A DNA stretch of 55,810 bases from Shinella granuli (GTDB lineage Bacteria > Pseudomonadota > Alphaproteobacteria > Rhizobiales > Rhizobiaceae), in NCBI RefSeq assembly GCF_004341885.1, contig NZ_SLVX01000027.1, positions 1 through 55,810 on the forward strand. The letters are read 5' to 3'. The position numbers were made by a program, and so were the translations under genes. Every line of letters starts with the position of its first letter. Positions within the stretch are counted from its first letter, which is position 1. Shown in pieces: positions 8,339 through 16,584 of the stretch. The notes below the pieces were generated by a model. The model ran no database searches and was not told the DNA's origin. It saw nothing but the letters and a program-made list of their open reading frames with translations.

Positions 8339-9124
8339 CTAACTCAGGTAATCGTGAAAATGGACCACGACCTGATCGGGCTGCATAAATATAACCCGGT
8401 ATTGGGGCCCCTCGTCGGACTTGGGTACATGGTCCAGTTCCCTGAGGTCGAATGGAACCTGATGATTTGTCGCGCGCGCGCTGGAGAAGGGTATTCCCTT
8501 CCAGGAGCCCGCCATCGGCCGATGTACGTGACCGAGGAAAAGATGCTTGATCCGCGCATCGCCGCCAACAATACGGGCGATGTCCGCCTGGTCGTTCTGG
8601 CCGATGCGGTCGAGGCAGGGGATACCGCAATCAAAAGGCGGATGGTGCATGAAGAGATAGATATCCCGGTCGCCGGCATGCTCAAGCTGCCCTACCAGCC
8701 ACGTCTGCCTTTCTTCGCAATAACTCCCGCCATTAGAGCCTTCTTCCACGGTGTCCATCAGGATGAAGCGGCCGACAGGCGTATCGAATGCGGATTGAAC
8801 AAAGCCGTTTTCATCACTTGGCGCGACCGGAATCCTCTCCCGCAGGAGGGATCTGCGGTCATGATTTCCGATCATGAGGTGGACCGGCATGGGCAGAGGG
8901 GCCACGATCTCCCGAAAAAGATCATAGGCCGCCGGCTCGGCTTTATGCGCCAGATCGCCCAGTATGACGCAGGCGAACGCATCTGCGTGGTTTTGCACGA
9001 TATCAGCGATGCAGGCACGCAGGCGCGCCTCAGGATCCAGCCCGTGAAGCATTTGACCGCCCGGTACGAGGTGCGTGTCGCAAATGCAGACGAGCTTGTG
9101 AGCAGCTGAATTTCGATCTGACAT
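8339..9124 (-). CDS. Metallophosphoesterase (calcineurin-like, CpdA type)
   Basis: 261 residues from the ATG at 9124, which has GGAG six bases upstream. Metal motifs run in the standard order: CDTHL (DxH), VILGDLAHK (GD), IGNHDRR (GNHD), FMHHPPF (H) and FLGHVHRP (GHxH). The family includes cyclic-nucleotide and phospholipid-type phosphodiesterases. It is the last gene of the ABC transporter operon, 29 bases after the ATPase stop, so it probably acts on the imported compound or on an intermediate. Confidence 0.85.
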   Translation of the reverse strand: MSDRNSAAHKLVCICDTHLVPGGQMLHGLDPEARLRACIADIVQNHADAFACVILGDLAHKAEPAAYDLFREIVAPLPMPVHLMIGNHDRRSLLRERIPVAPSDENGFVQSAFDTPVGRFILMDTVEEGSNGGSYCEERQTWLVGQLEHAGDRDIYLFMHHPPFDCGIPCLDRIGQNDQADIARIVGGDARIKHLFLGHVHRPMAGSWKGIPFSSARATNHQVPFDLRELDHVPKSDEGPQYRVIFMQPDQVVVHFHDYLS

Positions 9125-9153
9125 TGTTGTCTCCGGGAGTGAAGCCGACGCCA

Positions 9154-10815
9154 TCATTGCACGGCGAGGGCCGCTTCATCCGATGCCGCCGGCCGTACAT
9201 CGAACACGTTCCGCGTCGCCTCGAGAAGCAGTTGTGTGTAGGGATGCGACGGCGCAGTAAACACGTCGGAAGTCGGCCCCGCGTCGCGAACCTCGCCCGA
9301 TTGCAGCACGATTACATCGTCAGCAACGCGTTTTATGACTCCGAGATCGTGGCTGATGAACAGGCAGGAAACACCGCTTTCCGCCTGCATGGACAATAGG
9401 AGATCAAGGACGCTGGCCTGAACGGAGACGTCGAGAGCCGATGTCACTTCATCGCAGATTATGAGATCGGGTCTGGCGGCGAAGGCGCGTGCAAGCGCGA
9501 CCCTTTGTTGCTGGCCGCCCGAAAGCTGTCGTGGAAAGCGGTCGAGAAGTTCGGCGCGCATATCCATGCGTTCCAGCAACCGCGCCGCTTCCTGCCTCGC
9601 CTCTTCATGGCCCATGGCGAAGAAGACCCGCAACGGGCGCATGAGGATGCGCCCGATGCTCAGTCGCGGGTTGAGGGAAGAAAGCGGGTCCTGGAAAACC
9701 ATCTGGATTCGTCGTCGCAGATCGGCTGGCCGCTCGGGCGCTGCCCGGTTAAGCGGGACACCGTCGAAGGCGATCTTGCCGCTTCCCGGAGGAATGATGC
9801 CCGATATCACGCTCGCGACAGTCGATTTGCCGCTTCCCGATTCACCAACCAGCCCCAGGGTTCTGCCGCGATTGATCGAGAAGGACAGATCCTGCACGGC
9901 TAGGGTTCCCGGTTTCTTCGGGGAAAATGGTATCCCGAGCCCCGTTGCGGGATACCGGTATTTCAGATTCGTGACCTCGAGTATCGGAGCCTCCCCGGAA
10001 TCGGCCCTGAGGGGGCGGACCGGGCCGGAGGCATTGACCCGGGGAATCGCGTCCAGAAGACGGCGGGTGTAGCCGTGCACCGGCGATGCGAATGTTTTTC
10101 GAGTGTCGCCCGCCTCGATGACCCTGCCGTCCCGCATCACACAAATCCTGTCACACACCCGGGCAATGACATTTAGATCGTGGCTGATGTAGACGAGTGC
10201 GGTGTCGAATTGTTCGCGCAGCTGCGAAACCAGCTCCAACACGCGCAGTTCCGTCGTCTTGTCGAGCGCGGTCGTCGGTTCATCGAGGACGAGGATACCG
10301 GGTCTGCAAGCCAGCGCTGCTGCGATGACCACGCGCTGCCGCTGGCCGCCGGACAATTCGTGCGGATATCTCCGGTAGATCGCATCCGGTTCCGGCATTC
10401 CGGTAGCGGCGAGAAGTGCGACGCTCTTTTCTTGTGCCTGACGCCGCGACAACCCTTCGTGCCGGCATACGATCTCGTCGATCTGCGCGCCGACACGCAT
10501 GTGAAATGTCAGGGAACTCAGCGGATTTTGCGGCACCATCGCGATACGGCTGCCCCGTATCGCGTGCTTTTGCCGATCCGGCAGTGCCAGGATATCGGTT
10601 CCGTCAAGGAAGACGTTGCCACCGACGATCTTGCTGCCGGGACGGGTATAGGCCATGAGCGCCCGCGCCAGAGTGGTCTTGCCGCAACCGCTCTCCCCCG
10701 CGATTCCGAGCGTCTCGCCCTTGTCGAGCGCCAGGCTCACGCCGTCGACGGCGATGCGGAACTGTCGATCGTCGGTACGATACCCGACCGTCAGATTCTT
10801 GACGTCCAGCAACAT
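9154..10815 (-). CDS. Fused double ATP-binding protein of a peptide-type ABC transporter
   Basis: About 553 residues with two complete nucleotide-binding domains. The first has GESGCGKTTL (near 41-50), LSGGQRQRV and VLDEPTTALD. The second has GESGSGKSTV, LSGGQQQRV and ICDEVTSALD. This DppD-DppF fusion is the energy unit for importers of the Dpp/Opp/Gsi class. The permease stop is a few bases upstream; a GTG at 10818 directly before the ATG is an alternative start. The linker between the halves carries oligopeptide-transporter C-terminal motifs (HGYTRRLLDA, HPYTQLLLEA). Confidence 0.93.
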   Translation of the reverse strand: MLLDVKNLTVGYRTDDRQFRIAVDGVSLALDKGETLGIAGESGCGKTTLARALMAYTRPGSKIVGGNVFLDGTDILALPDRQKHAIRGSRIAMVPQNPLSSLTFHMRVGAQIDEIVCRHEGLSRRQAQEKSVALLAATGMPEPDAIYRRYPHELSGGQRQRVVIAAALACRPGILVLDEPTTALDKTTELRVLELVSQLREQFDTALVYISHDLNVIARVCDRICVMRDGRVIEAGDTRKTFASPVHGYTRRLLDAIPRVNASGPVRPLRADSGEAPILEVTNLKYRYPATGLGIPFSPKKPGTLAVQDLSFSINRGRTLGLVGESGSGKSTVASVISGIIPPGSGKIAFDGVPLNRAAPERPADLRRRIQMVFQDPLSSLNPRLSIGRILMRPLRVFFAMGHEEARQEAARLLERMDMRAELLDRFPRQLSGGQQQRVALARAFAARPDLIICDEVTSALDVSVQASVLDLLLSMQAESGVSCLFISHDLGVIKRVADDVIVLQSGEVRDAGPTSDVFTAPSHPYTQLLLEATRNVFDVRPAASDEAALAVQ

Positions 10816-10819
10816 CACG

Positions 10820-11668
10820 TCACCCTTTTGTCATGCCGCGCGCGGCGTCGAGTCCGAGCGCGTTGGCGACGCCTTCCGTCGTCAGATTGAGCGCGACGAC
10901 GAGAGTGCTCAGTGCGATGGACGGATAGATTACAAGCCACGGATCGGTATGGATGTATCCGACGCCCTCGGAGACCATAAGGCCCCAATCCGGCGTGGGG
11001 GGAGAGATGCCCAGGCCAAGGAAGGACAACGAACTCACCAAAAGGATTGCCGACGACATTCGTATGGCGAATTCCACGCACAATAGATCAAGGACGTTGG
11101 GCAGAAACTCCCGGCACATGATCGAAAGGTTGGATTCGCCACGCAGGACGGCCGCCGTAACGAACCCCTGTGGCGCAATTGTGAGGGCCAGAGCGCGCAC
11201 GGTCCGGATCACGCCGGATACATAGACGAGCGCAATGACCAGGATCAGCACCGGTACCGATTGCCCGAATCCGGGAATGAGAACGCCGACGAGCAGAATG
11301 CTCGGTATCGCGACCTTGGTGTCGACGAGGCGCATGATCACCTCATCAATCATCCCGCCATGCCACGCTGCGGCAAGACCGAAAAATGCGCCGGCGACGA
11401 TAGCAATGAAGACACCACACAGAGCCACGCTGATGGTGATGCGTCCGCCCATCAGAAGGCGGGTCAGATAATCGCGGCCGAGGATATCCGTCCCTAGCCA
11501 GAATTCGCGACTCGGCGGCTCGAAGGGCATGCCTGCCAGTTCGCTGGAGCCGTAAGGCGTAAGCCAGGGAGCAAGGGCTGCAATCGCCATGTGCGCTGTC
11601 AGAACGGCGATGCCGATCATCGTCACGGGCGAGCGCAGGATACGTTTACCGGATTTTTTCAACATCAT
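10820..11668 (-). CDS. ABC transporter permease, DppC-like
   Basis: About 282 residues from the ATGATG at 11668, which overlaps the upstream permease stop. Longer readings upstream are antisense to that gene. The N-terminal membrane helix (MIGIAVLTAHMAIAALAPWL) precedes GTDILGRDYLTRLLMGGR, a DppC/OppC hallmark. Five further membrane segments and an LSFLGLGISPPTPDWG motif near the C-terminus, which contacts the ATPase, follow. It pairs with the next gene upstream to form the membrane channel. Confidence 0.92.
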   Translation of the reverse strand: MMLKKSGKRILRSPVTMIGIAVLTAHMAIAALAPWLTPYGSSELAGMPFEPPSREFWLGTDILGRDYLTRLLMGGRITISVALCGVFIAIVAGAFFGLAAAWHGGMIDEVIMRLVDTKVAIPSILLVGVLIPGFGQSVPVLILVIALVYVSGVIRTVRALALTIAPQGFVTAAVLRGESNLSIMCREFLPNVLDLLCVEFAIRMSSAILLVSSLSFLGLGISPPTPDWGLMVSEGVGYIHTDPWLVIYPSIALSTLVVALNLTTEGVANALGLDAARGMTKG

Positions 11669-12633
11669 CCCCTGCCCGCGCTGCGCCGGACACGAGGGTC
11701 CAGTGCGATGATTGACAGGTCCGCCAGCAAGTTCATCAGAAGCACGCCGACAGCGCCGAGGAAGACCGTCGCCTGCACGACCGGCACTTCGCGCTTGAGG
11801 ACAGCATTGATGAGTTCCAGTCCGAGACCAGGATATGCAAACACCTTCTCGACCACGACGATGCCCGAAAGCAACCCCGCGACATAGAGAGCCGCCGCGT
11901 TCAGCGTAGGTACAAGAGAGGCGGGGACCGCATGCGTAAAGACGACGCGCCATTCACTGACTCCAGCCAGTCGCGCGCGCTCGACATAGTCGCTAACCAA
12001 CGCTTCCACCAGGCCAAGCCGCAGAAGCCTGCTCAAATAGGCGATCGAACCGATTACGATTGTCGCAACCGGCAAGATGGAGACCGCCAGCATCTCAAGA
12101 ATCGGCCCATCTGTGTACAGAACGATCGTTGCAGGAAATATCGGAAGCCAGATGGCGAAGATTAGAATGAGGGCGTTGCCGGAAACGAACTCGGGGATCG
12201 AGTATCCGACGATCGCGCTTGTCGAGACGATGGTGTCGGGCGCTCGATCGCGCCAATAGGCTGCCAGAATGCCGATGAAATGCGCAACCGGAATGGCGAC
12301 GGCTGTCGTTGCCAGCGCCAGCAGAATTGAATTGCGCAGCGGACCCATGATGATGTCGGCGACCGGCGCGCGCGTAATGATCGTATTACCGAAATCGCCA
12401 ACAAGCGCACCTGACAGCCAGGATAAATACCGTACCGCCGCTGGCCGGTCGAGGCCAAGTTCCGCCCTCATTTCCGCGAGTTGTTCCGGCGTCAGAACGG
12501 CAAGGTCGTCATCGGTCAGGCTGACGTCGAGAGCGTCGCCCGGCAGAACCTCGGTAGCGAGGAAGACGAACAGGGAAACAAGGATCAGAATCAGGAAAGA
12601 CAGGCTGATCCGTCGCGCTATGGCTGCAAACAT
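11665..12633 (-). CDS. ABC transporter permease, DppB-like
   Basis: 322 residues. A first membrane helix (RRISLSFLILILVSLFVFL) is followed by the periplasmic segment with LPGDALD and LGLDRPAAVRYLSWL, typical of DppB/OppB. Further helices and the EAL-like ATPase contact (AGVSEWRVVFTHAVP) follow. It lies between the binding protein and DppC-like genes and shares an ATGA overlap with the latter. Confidence 0.92.
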   Translation of the reverse strand: MFAAIARRISLSFLILILVSLFVFLATEVLPGDALDVSLTDDDLAVLTPEQLAEMRAELGLDRPAAVRYLSWLSGALVGDFGNTIITRAPVADIIMGPLRNSILLALATTAVAIPVAHFIGILAAYWRDRAPDTIVSTSAIVGYSIPEFVSGNALILIFAIWLPIFPATIVLYTDGPILEMLAVSILPVATIVIGSIAYLSRLLRLGLVEALVSDYVERARLAGVSEWRVVFTHAVPASLVPTLNAAALYVAGLLSGIVVVEKVFAYPGLGLELINAVLKREVPVVQATVFLGAVGVLLMNLLADLSIIALDPRVRRSAGRG

Positions 12634-12711
12634 CGGGTCGCTTCGGCTAGGATGGGTGCGTCGCCGCGCCCGGGAGTTGCCCGGGGCGCGGCAGGAGGAA
12701 CCGGGCGGCGC

Positions 12712-14268
12712 TCAGAGTCGATGCACCTCGTCAAACCGGATCGACCATGCTTGCGGGTGATTGTCGAGGCCGGCGATATTCGACTTGTGTATGAGAATGT
12801 TGCGGCGTCCGACCGGAAGAATGGCGGGCGCGTCCTCGAAGGCGATTTCCTGCATCTCGTGATAGATCTCGCGACGCGCAGACGGATCTCCGGTCACCAG
12901 CGCCTTTGCATATAGCTCCATATAGCGCTCGGCTGACTCGCCGGACCAGTAACCGCTTTCATTGTTGTCGGGCCGCATCCGGTAAAGACTGATCCCCGGA
13001 TTGCGGATTCCGACCGGGCCGTAGGCGAAGCGATGCTTGCGTGTGCCTTCCGCGTCTTCCACCCGCCACTGCCGATAGCCGTCATTCGGTCTTTCCTCGA
13101 TCGGCATCGTGATGCCTGCCTCACGCAGCATCTCGGACATGACCTGGAAAATTCGGGGAATTTCGGGCCAGTAGGGAGCAAAGTAGAATGTCGGCAAGGT
13201 GATGCCGTCGGGATAACCCGCCTCGGCAAGCAATGCCCGCGCCCGCTCGGTGTCATATTTGTAGGGATAGGCAAGGAAATTCGGATCGCTGCTCGCAAGC
13301 GGCGTATCGTTGCCCACCCAGCCGCCGTCAGATCCGTAGACAATGCGAGCTATGCGGTCGCGGTCGATCGCCGCGGCAATCGCCTGACGCACGCGCTTGT
13401 CGTTAAACGGCGAACCATCATATTTCGGCAGTATCATCAATGCCTGGTCGCCACCGCTGGCATAGACGATGGACGTGTCGTCACGGCCTTGAAACTGTCG
13501 CACGAAGCCGGGATCGATATTGGTGACCGCATCGAACTGCCCCGATAGGAAACCATTAACCGCGCCCTCCATCTGGCCGCCGCGGTTCACCACCTCAAGC
13601 GTTTCGAGATAGGGATGACCCGTACGCCAGTAGCGTTCATTGGCCACCATCTTGATACTGCGGCGCGGATCGAAGCCCACAGGCTTGAAAGGACCGGTTC
13701 CGATTCCGCTGAGACCGATCTTGTCCGGCTCGGCCGCAGGCATGATCATGCAGTGATATTCGGCAAGGATATAAGGAAACTCGCTGTTTCCTTCCGTTAG
13801 CCGGAAGCGCACCTTGTGATTTCCGATCGCTTCCACACTCGCAATCTGTCGTGCAAAGGAGGTTTCCGTGCGATGGAACTCGAAGGAGGAAACGACGTCT
13901 TTTGACGTCATCTCGCTGCCGTCATGAAACTCCACCCCTTCGCGTAGATCGACTTCCCAGACTTCCTGCCCATCGTCGGCCTCCCAGGAGGTCGCAAGTT
14001 CGGGCTGGAGCTCAAGATTTTCATCCACCCAGACCAGCGCGTTGTAGCAGGTACGGTTCGCCAGATCGATCCAGTTATGCGGATGCAACCCGTTGGTCGC
14101 GTCACCCAGACGATTATTCGGCGAGGTGACCGCATAAACGAGGCCGCCGCCGGGCTTTGGAGCCGGCTGAGCGGAAGCTGAGTCGATGATGCCCACTCTG
14201 GCCATGTAGGCCGCTGCCGCAGACCAGGCGGAAGCCTTCAACACTGCCCGTCGTGAAATAGTCGTCAT
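12712..14268 (-). CDS. ABC transporter substrate-binding protein, family 5
   Basis: 518 residues. The start MTTISRRAVLKASAW with a following Ala-rich stretch ending ASAQP (about residue 34) is a twin-arginine signal. The mature part has the family 5 pattern: TFEVDL-type strand, EFHDGSEMTSKDVVSSFEFH near 110-130, GIGTGPFKPVGFD near 195, and NDKRVRQAIAAAIDRDRIA near 290. It is complete, unlike the second binding protein at 3151-4749. As first gene of the transporter operon it sets substrate choice, probably a larger organophosphorus compound given the hydrolases nearby. Confidence 0.92.
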   Translation of the reverse strand: MTTISRRAVLKASAWSAAAAYMARVGIIDSASAQPAPKPGGGLVYAVTSPNNRLGDATNGLHPHNWIDLANRTCYNALVWVDENLELQPELATSWEADDGQEVWEVDLREGVEFHDGSEMTSKDVVSSFEFHRTETSFARQIASVEAIGNHKVRFRLTEGNSEFPYILAEYHCMIMPAAEPDKIGLSGIGTGPFKPVGFDPRRSIKMVANERYWRTGHPYLETLEVVNRGGQMEGAVNGFLSGQFDAVTNIDPGFVRQFQGRDDTSIVYASGGDQALMILPKYDGSPFNDKRVRQAIAAAIDRDRIARIVYGSDGGWVGNDTPLASSDPNFLAYPYKYDTERARALLAEAGYPDGITLPTFYFAPYWPEIPRIFQVMSEMLREAGITMPIEERPNDGYRQWRVEDAEGTRKHRFAYGPVGIRNPGISLYRMRPDNNESGYWSGESAERYMELYAKALVTGDPSARREIYHEMQEIAFEDAPAILPVGRRNILIHKSNIAGLDNHPQAWSIRFDEVHRL

Positions 14269-14371
14269 AATCTAATCCTCCCAGATCCGAATTCATGCTG
14301 TAGCCGAAATTCGTCACGTCATCGCCCGTCATCTCGTCATCAGGCGGGATCTTCCCTCCCGGCCGTTTCCC

Positions 14372-15508
14372 CTATGCGGCCGATACTTTTTCCTTCAGAC
14401 CGGCAGCAAGGAGCAGGTCCTGCCGGCTGCCGATGAAGTTCTGTCCGCGCTCTCCCTCGAATGCGCTTTCGATAAGGTTGCGCCACTCGGCCTCCTCGAT
14501 GCCGTAGTGACGGTAGTCGGTTGCGACCCCGAGCTTTGCGAGTGTGGCTTCCAGGCGTTCGGCAGCGCCGGCTGCGTCAGCGCCGAAAATGGCCCGCAGT
14601 CCTTCGTCGCAGATTCCCTCCCGACCGGCGACGCTGCGAATGATCATCGGCAGGCTGAAGGAACAGGCAATGCCATGCGGCACGCCATGGCGCAGGGTGA
14701 TCGGATAGGACAGCGAATGTGCGATCGCCGTCTTTGTGTTGGAGAAGGCGAAGCCGGCGAGCGTCGCCGCGCGGGCCATCCGTTCGCGCAGGTGAAGATT
14801 GCGCAGGTCGCCAACGAGCGCCGGAAGCGTCGAAAGGACGCCGCGTGCGGCCGCCACCGCATGCGCCATCGACACCGGGTTGGCGTTGCGGTTCCACAGG
14901 CTTTCCAGCGCGTGCGACAAGGCGTCGAGGCCGGTCTGGACCGTGAGTTCCTGCGATTTGCCAACCATGAGCGCCGGGTCGACCACCGCATATTCCGGAT
15001 AGAGGCCCGGATGGGCGAGCGAATGCTTGACGCCGGCGGCGTTGTCCCAGACCGTTCCCCAGCACGTCACCTCGCTGCCTGTGCCGGCCGTCGTCGGAAC
15101 GGCGATCAGCGGCCAGGGCGACACGGTTGCGGCGTCGGCCTGCTTCCTGAGATAGTTCTCCATGGCCGCAAAGTCGCCACGCGCTGCGGCGAACACCTTG
15201 GCCGAATCGATTACCGAACCGCCACCCAGCGCCACAATGGCCTCCGGCTGTTTCGCCAGCGCGGTAAAGCGCGCAGTCTGTTGCCGCAGCCTTGCGATGT
15301 CGGGATTGGGCGCGATATCGTCTATTGTCAGCAGGGGTTTTCCGGCAGACTTCTGCAGTTCTTCGGCGAGCGAACGAAAATACGGCTCACCATAGGTGAC
15401 GAGGACGTAGCTGCGGCCTGCAAGCAGTTCTGCGAGGACTGCGAAGCTGCCTTGTCCGAAACGGACGTCAACCGGATTTCGATACGACCACACGGCAATT
15501 TCCTGCAT
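14372..15508 (-). CDS. Iron-containing alcohol dehydrogenase, candidate phosphonate alcohol oxidoreductase
   Basis: 378 residues. The NAD-binding motif is GGGSVIDSAK (95-104). Metal ligands fit the group III iron dehydrogenases: Asp 195 and His 199 in GLDALSHALES, His 264 and His 278 in IAHSLSYP and HGVPHG. PhpC-type members of this family interconvert 2-hydroxyethylphosphonate and phosphonoacetaldehyde. Here it lies next to a LysR gene and phnA-phnY, while the aminotransferase phnW is absent, so oxidation of a phosphonate alcohol is a reasonable inference. Another aldehyde or alcohol substrate is possible. Confidence 0.8.
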   Translation of the reverse strand: MQEIAVWSYRNPVDVRFGQGSFAVLAELLAGRSYVLVTYGEPYFRSLAEELQKSAGKPLLTIDDIAPNPDIARLRQQTARFTALAKQPEAIVALGGGSVIDSAKVFAAARGDFAAMENYLRKQADAATVSPWPLIAVPTTAGTGSEVTCWGTVWDNAAGVKHSLAHPGLYPEYAVVDPALMVGKSQELTVQTGLDALSHALESLWNRNANPVSMAHAVAAARGVLSTLPALVGDLRNLHLRERMARAATLAGFAFSNTKTAIAHSLSYPITLRHGVPHGIACSFSLPMIIRSVAGREGICDEGLRAIFGADAAGAAERLEATLAKLGVATDYRHYGIEEAEWRNLIESAFEGERGQNFIGSRQDLLLAAGLKEKVSAA

Positions 15509-15579
15509 TGGCGTTCTTGATGCTCCGAAGCGTGGCCGACTTCAGCACCATTGACTAATACAAATTTCCGGCGCCTATC

Positions 15580-15594
15580 ATAGATAATGTCTAT
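15580..15594. promoter_or_regulatory. Inverted repeat across the LysR start codon
   Basis: ATAGA-TAATG-TCTAT is a perfect 5-bp inverted repeat that encloses the ATG at 15587. It lies in the 78-bp gap between the divergent dehydrogenase and LysR genes and could be an autoregulatory LysR site. Confidence 0.35.
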
Positions 15595-16486
15595 AGTTTT
15601 CACCCATCTCCGCTCCTTCAACGCCGTCGCCGAACACCGCGGCTTCACCGCCGCCGCGCGGGCGCTGAACATCAGCCAGCCGACGGTGACCACCCAGGTC
15701 AAGGAGCTGGAGGAGCGATATGGGGTGGAACTTCTGGTTCGCCGGGGCCGCAAGGTGGAACTGACGGAAACCGGCGCAACCCTTTACGACATAAGCCGCA
15801 GCATCATGCGCCTGCACGAAGAGGCCGGCGAATTGTTGCTGAGCAGCGGCCGGCTGACAATCGGGCAGTTGCGCGTTGCGGCGGTGGGACCGTTCCACGC
15901 CACCGAGATGGTCGCGCGGTTCCTGCACGACTATCCAGAGATCAAGGTGTCGATGCTGCTTGGCAATTCCGATCAGACGCTGCAACGCATTCTCGAGCTT
16001 GAGGCGGATATCGCCATCCTCGCCCATGTCGTAGACGATCCGCGGGTGTTTTCAGTGCCGTTCAGCACGCATGAGGTCGTGGTCTTTGTCGACGCCGACC
16101 ATCCGTGGAACGGGCGTGACAGCATCGGCATCGGCGAGCTTGCCGGCCAGCGGCTGATCCTGCGCGAAACCGGGTCCACCACCCGCCGCGCGCTCGAACA
16201 GGCGGCTCAAACCGCCGGCGTCGAGATCGCGCCATTCCTTGAGATCGGCAGCCGCGAGGGCATCTGGAAGGCCGTCGAACGCGGACTGGGCATTGGAGTC
16301 GTCGCCGATTTCGAGTTTGTCGCCCACCCGCGCCTGACGACGATCCGCTTTTCCGACGCCGATGTCAGGACCGAATATCGTCTCGCCTGCCTGCAGGAAC
16401 GCCGTCATTCACCCAAGATCGAGGCATTCCTCGCCTCCGTATTCAGCGACCGGACCGCTGCTCCGTCCCACACCACTAATCCATAG
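15587..16486 (+). CDS. LysR-type regulator of the phnA-phnY module
   Basis: 299 residues. The helix-turn-helix is near the N-terminus (FTAAARALNISQPTVTTQVK, about 20-39) and is followed by RYGVELLVRRGR. The C-terminal effector domain is full length. It sits between the divergent iron dehydrogenase and the phnA-phnY operon, the position used by LysR regulators of 2-aminoethylphosphonate and phosphonoacetate genes in related bacteria. It probably activates both flanking units in response to a phosphonate; the ligand is inferred. Confidence 0.85.
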   Translation: MSIVFTHLRSFNAVAEHRGFTAAARALNISQPTVTTQVKELEERYGVELLVRRGRKVELTETGATLYDISRSIMRLHEEAGELLLSSGRLTIGQLRVAAVGPFHATEMVARFLHDYPEIKVSMLLGNSDQTLQRILELEADIAILAHVVDDPRVFSVPFSTHEVVVFVDADHPWNGRDSIGIGELAGQRLILRETGSTTRRALEQAAQTAGVEIAPFLEIGSREGIWKAVERGLGIGVVADFEFVAHPRLTTIRFSDADVRTEYRLACLQERRHSPKIEAFLASVFSDRTAAPSHTTNP

Positions 16487-16551
16487 TTTTTTTCAATCAT
16501 ACATATCCATAATAACGATTAGGCAAATAAGGCGGCATGTTTCTAGGATGG

Positions 16552-16568
16552 CGCGTAGCAACTACGCG
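16552..16568 (+). promoter_or_regulatory. 7-bp hairpin in the phnA leader
   Basis: CGCGTAG-CAA-CTACGCG folds into a perfect 7-bp stem with a CAA loop, ending 16 bases before the phnA ATG and next to its GAGGA ribosome-binding site. It may affect translation or stability of the transcript; no known riboswitch is recognised. Confidence 0.4.
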
Positions 16569-16584
16569 TAACCGAGGAATAACC

